NCBI GenBank assembly: GCA_018676675.1
Contig: JABHEG010000237.1
Span: 1-47,384, forward strand
From: Lentisphaerota bacterium
GTDB taxonomy: Bacteria; Verrucomicrobiota; Lentisphaeria; Oligosphaerales; JABHEG01
Length of the DNA: 47,384 nt
Direction: 5' to 3'
A program made the position numbers and the translations under genes. Each line of letters opens with the position of its first letter. Positions within the stretch are counted from its first letter, which is position 1. This document shows positions 35,681 through 43,497 of the stretch, one piece after another. The notes under the pieces are model-generated. The model saw only the letters and a program-made list of their open reading frames with translations. It did no database searches and was not told where the DNA came from.

Positions 35681-36579
35681 TGCTTCCCTCCCGCTTGGTC
35701 CGGGGCGTTGCTGCGCAGCCACTCGTCCCATTTCGTGCTGTCAAAGCCGAATTCCTGGCCGGTGATCTGTTTGAGTGAGACGGCGGCGTAGTGCTTGAGT
35801 GTGTCGTCCGTGGAGCGCTGCAGCGCTTCGACCAGCGGCTTGGCCGCTGCAGTGGCCTTGAGGTCTCCGAGGGCCCAGGCACAGTGGTGGCGGACGCGTG
35901 AGTTGGCATCGCTGAGCCCGGTGACGAGGGCGGGAACGGTTCCCAGGTCCTTCAGTTCCCAGAGCGAGAATGCCGCCCGGAAGCGCGTGTCCGCGTCGAT
36001 ACCCGGGTGCATGAGCGCCGCGAGTCCATCAATGCCTCCGGCGCTTCCTCTCCGAGCCGCAGCGCCTGCGGCCGCTTGACGCACGAGCGGGGCTTCGTCT
36101 TTGAGGGCGCGCTGAATGACGTTGTCGGCGCGTTGATCCTCAAATCGAGCGAGGGCGCGCACGGCATAGTAACGCACGCGGAAATCGGCGTCTGTGGCCG
36201 CGGTCACCCATCTCGACAGAAGGTCGGGGTCGTGGGTGGTGGCCAGTGCGTAAGCGGCGGGATACGTCGCCGCAGTGTGTTTCCCGGCGAGGACGTTGCC
36301 GAGGGCCTTGGCCGCGGGCTCACCGATCTCCCTGAGCGCCCACGCTGCATGGAAACGCACGCGTTCGTCCTCGTGCCGAAGGGCGTCGACCAGTGGTTCG
36401 ACGGCAGTGGCCCCGAGCTTGGCCAACGCGTTGGATGCTTCCCGCTGCTGTTGGGGATCTCCCGTTCTGATCTGCTGCACCAGCCCGGCTGCATCAGGGG
36501 AGGGCGGGGCCGCCGGAGCTTGTGCAGCGAGGAACACTGCTGTGGCCATCCACGCACAGATCATGGTCGTTACGCTCAT
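35677..36579 (-). CDS. Secreted HEAT-repeat protein
   Basis: A 300-residue exported protein with a signal peptide at residues 1-23 (MICAWMATAVFLAAQAPA). It contains about six to seven HEAT/PBS-lyase-type helical repeats: EASNALAKLGATAVEPLVDAL, split as EASNALAKLG and ATAVEPLVDAL; VRFHAAWALREIGEPA; VRYYAVRALARFED; VRQAAAGAAARRG; FRAAFSLWELKD; VRHHCAWALGDLKA; LKHYAAVSLKQITG. The conserved Arg/Lys and Ala pattern is strong. It has no cysteines or catalytic motifs that would make it a phycobilin lyase, so it is probably a protein-binding superhelix. GAAGGGA precedes the ATG. Its stop overlaps the start of the beta-helix gene, implying co-production and perhaps direct contact with that protein. 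Confidence 0.85.
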   Translation of the reverse strand: MSVTTMICAWMATAVFLAAQAPAAPPSPDAAGLVQQIRTGDPQQQREASNALAKLGATAVEPLVDALRHEDERVRFHAAWALREIGEPAAKALGNVLAGKHTAATYPAAYALATTHDPDLLSRWVTAATDADFRVRYYAVRALARFEDQRADNVIQRALKDEAPLVRQAAAGAAARRGSAGGIDGLAALMHPGIDADTRFRAAFSLWELKDLGTVPALVTGLSDANSRVRHHCAWALGDLKATAAAKPLVEALQRSTDDTLKHYAAVSLKQITGQEFGFDSTKWDEWLRSNAPDQAGGKQ

Positions 36580-36981
36580 TTCCCGTTCCCTTCGTTCTTC
36601 CTCATCTCCGGGCCGGTATCCCTGGTCGCGGGGGAGGCCCCGTGGTGGTCTTGCTCAGCAGCAGAACGAATATGACGGGGAGCGGAGGGACACGCAAGCT
36701 CCCGCCGGCACCAAACAGGAATGCCACTAAGATAGGGGAAATCGGGGCATGGCAGCCCTTCGACTAAGCTCAGGGCCTTGAGCAAGTCCCACAGCCGTGG
36801 GACGCGTCGAAACGGCCCCCCCACGTTGGCTGCACGTGACCTCAATGTGGGAGGCGGTGCCATCCGGCGACCTTCTCCTGGATGTACTTCCCACCGCTCA
36901 TCTCAGTGGCACACGGCGCCCGAATCCCGAGCCCCAAATGGCGAGTTGCCACTGACGAACAACTCCGGCTCTGGCATGCCC
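36580..36981. other. Gap between DUF4838 and HEAT genes
   Basis: A 402-base gap containing the second copy of the intergenic repeat (listed separately). No gene is supported in either direction; open frames on the minus strand here are built from the repeat. The HEAT promoter presumably lies between the repeat and 36580. Confidence 0.5.
36741..36872 (-). repeat. Intergenic repeat element, copy 2 with extra segment
   Basis: Reverse complement of the element at 10755-10827. The two ends match well (GGTCGCCGG, GGCACCGCCTCCC, GCAGCCAACGTGGG, GGGCTGCCATGCCCCGAT). Between CAACGTGGG and GGGCTGCC this copy carries about 58 extra bases at roughly 36759-36817. The extra piece holds its own hairpin, GTCCCAC-AGC-CGTGGGAC, and CCCTGAGCTTAGTCGAAGGG, which resembles a motif often seen in bacterial intergenic repeats. 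It sits upstream of the HEAT gene, as copy 1 sits upstream of a gene. Confidence 0.75.
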
Positions 36982-39435
36982 TCATCGGCGAGATGCTTGC
37001 TCTGGTATCTGTTTGATCAGAAACACCCTATCGACCAGGACCAGGTTTTCCTCTCCACCGCGCAGTCCCTTCACTGGTTCCCCACCATAGGCAGGGCCCC
37101 GGAACTTCAGGGAGGCATGTGCTTCCCACACGTTTGCGTCTCCGGGTTCCCACAGATCATTGAGCGTGACTTTGGTCGACCAACTCCTGGCCGAGAACCA
37201 GATCTGGCATTTGGGTGACAGCGTGACAGTGCCCAGCTTGTAGAGTCGATACGCTCCCGGGGTGATCTCGTCTGCGTCGATTGTGCGTCGCAGCCCATGC
37301 GTCTTGGTGTCGTCCTGGTAGAAGCCGATCTGGAACGGCATGTCCGGTCTGTGGACGGATGGGGCGTATCCGAACGCGGCCTCCCGGTCGTCGAAATACC
37401 CTTGGGCGTACTTGTTCTTCGCGTGCATGGTGGGCATGAATGTCCGGATGCGCAGAGGATCAGTGCCGGCAAATTCCTCTGGCAGGGGCTTTTCGCCGCC
37501 GCCCCGGATCATGCTCTCAAACAGCGACACCACACGCGTTCTCAATGGGCGGGGTTGGTGGGCAAGATCCACTCGTCTGGACTCATTGACCGCTCTGATC
37601 CGCCGCGTGTGCCTGGTGTAGTCGGTGAAGTAATCCGGGTACGTCTTTGCCAAGTCGAACCACCTGAAGAGGGTGGCGAACTCGAGGTTGCGCCGGAGCC
37701 TCTGGACGTTGGCCAGTTCCGTCGGGGACGCCGCGGCGTCCTGTTCCATTGCGTCAAAGCACGTCTGCCAGCGGAGGATGTTTTCCGGGGTCAAGTAAGG
37801 CCATATGGCCTTGGTGTATGTGCGGGAGGAGTATGTAACGCCGCGCGGCATCACCTTGATGGCCTTTCGGCCTTGTTCGAGTTCTGCCAGGTAGGTCCGA
37901 ACGCGGCTTGCGGCCGGGCCGTACTGGTGATCGGTGAACTCGCGAATAGCCGCGTCTGTGTCGCAGGTGACATCCCGCATGAGCCTGAGAAACAGATGGG
38001 TGAGCAGTTCGGTGAAGTTCCCTCCCTCGAGTACTCCGGACGCGTGTTCCAGGTAGACTCCCTCGACGCCGACCTGGTGCATCATCCGGATGGCCGTGAT
38101 CAGCCGTTCCACATTGCCAAGGGGCATCACGGCGCCCGTGCCGTACGGGTTGGGGTAGTAGTAGACCCAGATGTGCGAGACGATTCTGCCCCAGGCCGAC
38201 AGGTCCTGGTGGGTTTCCTGCAGGCCGGGATCGGGTTGAGTCCAGTCTCCCAGGTAGGGGTCCTCGATCGGTGCGAACAAGAGCACGAAGTTGTCTGGAA
38301 ATCGTCGCCCGTCTGCCAGCGTTGGTGGCTTCTGAGACTGTGCCCGGCGGTAGGCCACTCCCTTGACGCGCACGCTCGGGCGTTCCTGCTTCACCCTGTT
38401 GCACAGCTCAAGGAGATAGTCGAAGTAGGCTCCACCGGGGGCGCTGTGCTTTGCTTCCAGTTCCTTGCAGCCGGTGCAGTGGCAGAAAGCTCCACCTGTG
38501 TCCTGGGCGCCCACGGTGATGATCGTGGAATCCCCTTCGCGTTTTGTGTGCTCCAGGATCTTGCCCGTCAGTTCATCCCGCAGAGCACGATTGCTGAAAC
38601 AGAGCTGTCGATTCGGCACGCGCTTGCCTGCGTTGTTCACCGTGAAGAAGTCGGGATTCGTGCTGAAGTAGTCGCGCTTCGTGATCCATTGATACCGTTC
38701 CCACTGGCGTGTTTCCGGGGTGGGGGGGATGTAACTGTGGAGTGTATGACAGCCACCGATGCGGTCCCTGCCATCCAGGACGGGCACGATTCCCTGTGCC
38801 TGCAGTTTGTCCCAACTGCGATGCGTTCGCACCCAGCTGTAGGCCAGGTTCACGCCTTGCTGGTAGTAGAAGTGGTGGTTGAAGTAGGGGAGGATCTCGC
38901 GGTATTTGAACGAGAAGCCATGCTTCCGGTTGAAGGGAGTCAGCATGATCGTTGAACGGGACTCAAGCGCGGGCTGGCTGAACACCGAGAACCAGCGCCG
39001 GCCCAGTGACTTTTTCAGAAACTCCATGGCGGCGTACAGGTTCCCATGCAGGCCCTTCCCGTATAGGAAGATGTTGTGCCCGATGCTGCGTGCGACGTGT
39101 TCCTGATCTTCCAGATCGCCCAGGGGGTTCTGCCCCAACTGCCCAAGCGCCGGAGCACTCAGGCCGACAAAGATGACTTTGCTGTCAGCAGCCAGATCGC
39201 CTGGGGCGACAGTCGAGAATTCTGCGCCGGTGACTTGCTTCAGGACCTTGCCCAGCTCGTTGACTGCGTACGTATCGACTTTTGTTGGTGAGGCTGGTGG
39301 GACGATGACATAGTCAGTCATCCCTTCCCGGGAAAGCTGTAGTTCGGTCGGGGCAGCAGCCATGCGGCAGGGGAGGATACAGACGGTGCACATCGTCAGC
39401 ATCGTAACGACGATGGGGGGCACATTCGGGTTCAT
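36982..39435 (-). CDS. Secreted DUF4838 glycoside-hydrolase-like protein
   Basis: An 817-residue exported protein; the ATG at 39435 follows GAAGGGA. Residues 1-28 form a signal peptide. Residues about 30-155 form an alpha/beta domain like the N-terminal domain of GH67 alpha-glucuronidases and GH20-type enzymes (YAVNELGKVLKQVTGAEF, IFVGLSAPALGQLG, AAMEFLKKSLGRRWF). Residues about 190-560 are the DUF4838 barrel, with the family CxCxxC cluster (CHCTGCKELE), GVEGVYLEHASG as a likely active-site loop, and FTDHQYGPAASRVRTYLAEL near its end. A C-terminal sandwich (about 690-815; KVTLNDLWEPGDANVWEAH) looks carbohydrate-binding. The role is inferred as polysaccharide degradation; the substrate of most DUF4838 proteins is unknown. 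It lies 53 bases after the DUF6067 gene. Confidence 0.85.
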   Translation of the reverse strand: MNPNVPPIVVTMLTMCTVCILPCRMAAAPTELQLSREGMTDYVIVPPASPTKVDTYAVNELGKVLKQVTGAEFSTVAPGDLAADSKVIFVGLSAPALGQLGQNPLGDLEDQEHVARSIGHNIFLYGKGLHGNLYAAMEFLKKSLGRRWFSVFSQPALESRSTIMLTPFNRKHGFSFKYREILPYFNHHFYYQQGVNLAYSWVRTHRSWDKLQAQGIVPVLDGRDRIGGCHTLHSYIPPTPETRQWERYQWITKRDYFSTNPDFFTVNNAGKRVPNRQLCFSNRALRDELTGKILEHTKREGDSTIITVGAQDTGGAFCHCTGCKELEAKHSAPGGAYFDYLLELCNRVKQERPSVRVKGVAYRRAQSQKPPTLADGRRFPDNFVLLFAPIEDPYLGDWTQPDPGLQETHQDLSAWGRIVSHIWVYYYPNPYGTGAVMPLGNVERLITAIRMMHQVGVEGVYLEHASGVLEGGNFTELLTHLFLRLMRDVTCDTDAAIREFTDHQYGPAASRVRTYLAELEQGRKAIKVMPRGVTYSSRTYTKAIWPYLTPENILRWQTCFDAMEQDAAASPTELANVQRLRRNLEFATLFRWFDLAKTYPDYFTDYTRHTRRIRAVNESRRVDLAHQPRPLRTRVVSLFESMIRGGGEKPLPEEFAGTDPLRIRTFMPTMHAKNKYAQGYFDDREAAFGYAPSVHRPDMPFQIGFYQDDTKTHGLRRTIDADEITPGAYRLYKLGTVTLSPKCQIWFSARSWSTKVTLNDLWEPGDANVWEAHASLKFRGPAYGGEPVKGLRGGEENLVLVDRVFLIKQIPEQASRR

Positions 39436-39488
39436 GCTGTCCCTTCTCTTGCTTAATGGCTCTGGAAATGCCGCTCCGGCGGACATCA

Positions 39489-42400
39489 CTAATCTCGTTC
39501 CCACAGCACCAAACGGAACCCGCGGGGGGGAATGGTGTCCCCCCAGACATTCCCCAGGATGAACGCCTTGCTCGTCTCGAAGGCGTCCTGCCCAGTCATG
39601 CCCGGCTGGACACCCAACGCCGGCAGGTCCAGATGGAGCGTGATGCTCTGCGGGTGGTCTGTGTCGTTGAGGACTGTCAGGAGCAGCTTGCCGTCCCTCG
39701 AGTAAGCCGAGCTGAGGATGCGAGTGGATTCAGGGCTGGCCAGTGTGACCGCTGAGTCTTTTTCCCAATAGGGATGGAAGCGGACGTTTTCATCCCAGCC
39801 AAGCTGGTCTTGAACTTGCCACACCGTCTCGCGAACGTCACGGGTCTCTTTGTGGCTGTCCCATGCATCGACATCGTGGACCATGCAGTAGCCGTAGTAG
39901 TGGCGAGTGGCCCGTTGGGCTTCCGGATCCTCGGCGAACCGGACGAGTTTCTCTGGTGACCGGGCGGTTGCCCGGACGAGCATGTTGAGGAACGCCGTTT
40001 TGACACCCCAGATCTGCGGGAGGAAGGTAGCCCGGAACATCTCCGGGGTCAGAACGCTGTAGTAGCTCCCAGTGCTGCTAATCATGTTCTCAACGCCTTC
40101 CCCGCCAATGATGACGTCCGTGAAGTGTTGCATGGGCATCACCCGGTACCAGCCTTGGTGCGTCATGATCTTCGCGGCCGGCCCCGTCCGCCTGATCATC
40201 CGGTAGGTGTCCAGATGGACTTTCCTGTAGGCATCAATGGCCATGCGGCCATGAGGCTTCCCGTAGGCATCAAGCCAATTGGAACAACCGTGGTGGGTGT
40301 TTGCGCAGAAGGTCGAGCCCACGCCTGTATCGAAGTAGTAGTTGATGGCTTTTGGGGTAAGCGGCGTTTTGGCTCTTGAGAAGAACTCGTTCCGTTTGTT
40401 GAGCAGGTAGTTCCGGAATGCGTCACTCCTGATGCAGCCTTCCGTGTAGCAGGTTCGAGGACGGCCGGCAAGATCTCCCGTCCAGTCGCCGTAGGTTCGT
40501 CCGGGGCGCACGTTGCGCCATTCTTCTTCCCAGAAGGCCCACTCGGGTGAGAACGGCGAGGTCAGACCATCGCCGTTGTAGAGGAAGATTTCACTGACAT
40601 CGGCCGAGCGTCGCTCGATGTGTTTCCGGTCAGCAGTGTCGTAGTCGGGAACAGCGAAGTACTTCCATGGCTGACACCAGCCCTGCCAGTCTTTCCCGAG
40701 CCTCTTACGCAGAATCTTCCGGTCGAGGGGACGAGTCGGGGTCAAGGCGAACCCGAATCGTACGGTCCTGGGGACGCTGAGTTCCAGGGGATGATCCACC
40801 AGATTCAGGCGCACAACTGCGACGTCGTCTTGACGGACGATCTCCACATTCTTGCCGGTGTCATGGCAGTGCCACTGCTCAAGATCCGGGGCTAGCCAGT
40901 TGAGGCCTATCCGCTCATTCCCCACCCAGAAGAATGGGTTTTTCAGCAGGGATTGCGACCAGTAGTTCCCGATGGGGCCGCTCTTGCCGCCGATCAGAGT
41001 CGATAGCTTGTTGTCGCGCACCAGGGTCACGAGTTCGCCATTCAGGGGAATGTCGAGTGACAGGCTCTGCAGGGCTACTGTCTGGCGAGCTGGGGCGAAG
41101 GTCATGGCCACGGCGCAATACCCGTCGAAATGCGTCGTGATCCGGCTACTGACCCTCAACTTTCCCAGTTCAGCATTGGTGACCATGGACGTTGCCATGG
41201 GGTCTTGCATGATCCGCACCGGGGCAGTGTCGTTCTCGGGCGTGATCGGTTTGCCATCCACACGCAGAATGGGGGGAGAGGCGAGCAGCTCTGTTCCCTG
41301 ACTGCGCAGGGACGTGCACAGGAAGCCCCCGGAGAAGTCATATTCACGACCCCACATGGTGACCACATCGCCTTCGACGGCCAACGGAGTCCACGGTTCA
41401 GGGACCACCCCTGCCTCCTCATCGACATAGGTTTTCAGGATGGGGGTGTCGATCGCTGGTATTTGGTAGTCCTGCCTCCAGGTTTCAGTTTCCGTTCCAT
41501 CGGGGGCCACATGGTCAATGGTCACGGTGTAGTTCTCAGGCGGGAGTTGGGAGAAGTCCAGGTCAAAGACGGCGGTGAAGTAGCGGGACTCGGAGGGGAT
41601 TTCCTGCGCGACGCTCCATGCCTTCGAGCCGTCCGGCCTGAGGAAGCGAACGCGCATCTGACCGGGACGCCTGGCCATCGCGGAGACCGACAGGCGTTCC
41701 CTAGCCAACGTGTAAAGGAAGATGGTCTTCATCGGCGCCCGTTCTTCGTAGATGAAGTCGGCCCAGTAGAGACACGTCGTTTCGTCTCCGTGTTCTCTTT
41801 CCATCTTCAGATCCACCAGGCAGAACTCTTTGAGCTTCCATGGCTTGTGTGGCGGCTTCGGGGCCCTAAAGGGGGTTGGCTTTCCATCGGCATACAGGCT
41901 GTGAGAACGTGTCCGGAGACCGTAACTCAGGGTTGTGTCGGTGGTGAGTATCGCGTTGACATCAGCTTCACGTTCGTGTGGCTGAGCGGAGAAGTCGATC
42001 GCGCTACGCTGGTTGACCAGATCGCATAGACCTGCCACCCGGATGGCGTCTGCCCTCGGTCTGAAAGCGAGGGTCATGAAGTTGCCGACATCGCGCAAGC
42101 TGCCGACCACCGGTGCGACGGATATGATGCCGGGCGGAGCGGCGAAGGCATGACCGATGTTGATTCGCCAGTCTTGGTTGTCCGGCGGGGAGTTCGCCCC
42201 AAGAACAGCGAAGGGCACTGCTGCCTCAAATATCCACATGTCGTCGGTTGGAAGGCTCTTGACCGTCAGGATCGACAGCTCCGTTTTCGTGCCATCAACT
42301 CCCACCCGCTGGACGATTCCGTCGGGGGTGAACACGAGCTGTCGAACAGTTCTGGCCCCGTCTGGCAGGTGAAGCAGGAGCTCGACCCTTTCGCTTTCGG

Positions 42401-43376
42401 CCTCTGCTGGGGGACTGATCATTCCCGATTCGAGCGCAAAATAGAGATTATCTCGGTCGTAGCTGAGATGGTAGCGGCTCTGGTGGGGAGACAGCATCCC
42501 GGTCTTTGGGTCTGAGAAGCCCGTTCCGGTAAAGCTGTACTCGAAATCATGGATCTGGCCATCAATACTGGGTGTTCTTCTCCCGACGGTGATCAGCCCG
42601 ACGTCTCGTTCGGTCCTGTCGGCGTATTGCCGATAGAGGCCGATGATCTTGCTCTGAGTCAATGGGCGCCCATGGATGCGGAGTTCGTCGATGAGGCTCT
42701 CTCCAACGAATGCCTTTTCCCATGCGTTTCCTGGGCCGACGCTGAGCGGTTGGATCGATTCGGCGTCCACAACAGGATGCTTCACCTGACGGGCACAGAC
42801 CATCTTCCCGTTGATGTACATGCGCATTTCCGCCTGACTCCAGGTCACGGCGACATGCTGCCACTGGCCGGGTCGCCAGTCGCTGAGCTCGAACTTGGTC
42901 TGGGTCCATGGGCCCTGCGGTCCCCGGATGAACAGAAACCGTTCATCGCTGAAGAACTTGTAGATCTGAAAGTAGTTCTGACCAGCGAATGTGTGGAACA
43001 GGACGTTGAAGCCTTTGGTGTCCCCGCTCCACTCGAGAGGGCGTAACCAGAATGAGATGGTGCCCTGCTCGACGTCGAAGTTTCGGTTGGGGGAGTAGGT
43101 GCAGTTCCGTCCCTGTTCCTCGACCACAGGAAGACCGTCGACGATCGCCTGGTTGGCGGCTGGTTTGCCCCCGATGAGCAGGGCTTGGCCGTTGACGCCA
43201 GGCTGGAATGCCGGGGGCGTTGCGTGGGCTGCCGTTTTGTCTCCCTGCGCATAGGTGGCATCGGCATCGCCATCGTAGGCGCAGTAGAAGAGCAGGGAGC
43301 TGTCATCGGTGCCAAAGGCGTTTGAGAGTGTGATGACGGCGACCAGAACCGGGACTGTGAGTCGCTTCTTCAGCAT
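39489..43376 (-). CDS. Secreted LamG-CBM9-DUF6067 glycoside-hydrolase-like protein
   Basis: A 1295-residue exported protein. The ATG at 43376 follows GGAGAGGATGG and opens MLKKRLTVPVLVAVITLS. Domains: LamG/concanavalin-like lectin fold 45-240 (QGTISFWLRPLEW, WQHVAVTWSQAEMRMYINGK, LIDELRIHGRPLTQSKI); CBM9-like sandwich 265-470 (SYDRDNLYFALESGM, WIFEAAVPFAVLG); and a DUF6067-type region from about 590 to the end. In that region, conserved aromatic and acidic stretches look like a barrel active site: YFDTGVGSTFCANTHHGCSNW, split here as YFDTGVGS and CANTHHGCSNW, then IMTHQGWYRVMPMQHF and IIGGEGVENM. A final sandwich ends LVLWERD. DUF6067 proteins are classed as glycoside-hydrolase-like with no defined substrate. 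It heads a likely operon with the DUF4838 gene. Confidence 0.8.
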   Translation of the reverse strand: MLKKRLTVPVLVAVITLSNAFGTDDSSLLFYCAYDGDADATYAQGDKTAAHATPPAFQPGVNGQALLIGGKPAANQAIVDGLPVVEEQGRNCTYSPNRNFDVEQGTISFWLRPLEWSGDTKGFNVLFHTFAGQNYFQIYKFFSDERFLFIRGPQGPWTQTKFELSDWRPGQWQHVAVTWSQAEMRMYINGKMVCARQVKHPVVDAESIQPLSVGPGNAWEKAFVGESLIDELRIHGRPLTQSKIIGLYRQYADRTERDVGLITVGRRTPSIDGQIHDFEYSFTGTGFSDPKTGMLSPHQSRYHLSYDRDNLYFALESGMISPPAEAESERVELLLHLPDGARTVRQLVFTPDGIVQRVGVDGTKTELSILTVKSLPTDDMWIFEAAVPFAVLGANSPPDNQDWRINIGHAFAAPPGIISVAPVVGSLRDVGNFMTLAFRPRADAIRVAGLCDLVNQRSAIDFSAQPHEREADVNAILTTDTTLSYGLRTRSHSLYADGKPTPFRAPKPPHKPWKLKEFCLVDLKMEREHGDETTCLYWADFIYEERAPMKTIFLYTLARERLSVSAMARRPGQMRVRFLRPDGSKAWSVAQEIPSESRYFTAVFDLDFSQLPPENYTVTIDHVAPDGTETETWRQDYQIPAIDTPILKTYVDEEAGVVPEPWTPLAVEGDVVTMWGREYDFSGGFLCTSLRSQGTELLASPPILRVDGKPITPENDTAPVRIMQDPMATSMVTNAELGKLRVSSRITTHFDGYCAVAMTFAPARQTVALQSLSLDIPLNGELVTLVRDNKLSTLIGGKSGPIGNYWSQSLLKNPFFWVGNERIGLNWLAPDLEQWHCHDTGKNVEIVRQDDVAVVRLNLVDHPLELSVPRTVRFGFALTPTRPLDRKILRKRLGKDWQGWCQPWKYFAVPDYDTADRKHIERRSADVSEIFLYNGDGLTSPFSPEWAFWEEEWRNVRPGRTYGDWTGDLAGRPRTCYTEGCIRSDAFRNYLLNKRNEFFSRAKTPLTPKAINYYFDTGVGSTFCANTHHGCSNWLDAYGKPHGRMAIDAYRKVHLDTYRMIRRTGPAAKIMTHQGWYRVMPMQHFTDVIIGGEGVENMISSTGSYYSVLTPEMFRATFLPQIWGVKTAFLNMLVRATARSPEKLVRFAEDPEAQRATRHYYGYCMVHDVDAWDSHKETRDVRETVWQVQDQLGWDENVRFHPYWEKDSAVTLASPESTRILSSAYSRDGKLLLTVLNDTDHPQSITLHLDLPALGVQPGMTGQDAFETSKAFILGNVWGDTIPPRGFRLVLWERD

Positions 43377-43497
43377 ATTGGGTCCATCCTCTCCACAGTC
43401 CACTCCCGTCCGTCAGCTGTCGCCCCGATAGTCGTTCCGCAAGCCACCACGGCTTGGCTGTGTTGCGCGCGGCGTTCTCGCGGGCGACGTTCCTGGC

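Noticed and set aside
35677..36579. Phycobilin lyase or deoxyhypusine hydroxylase function for the HEAT protein
   Set aside because: It is exported and lacks the metal-binding or lyase residues; only the structural repeats match.
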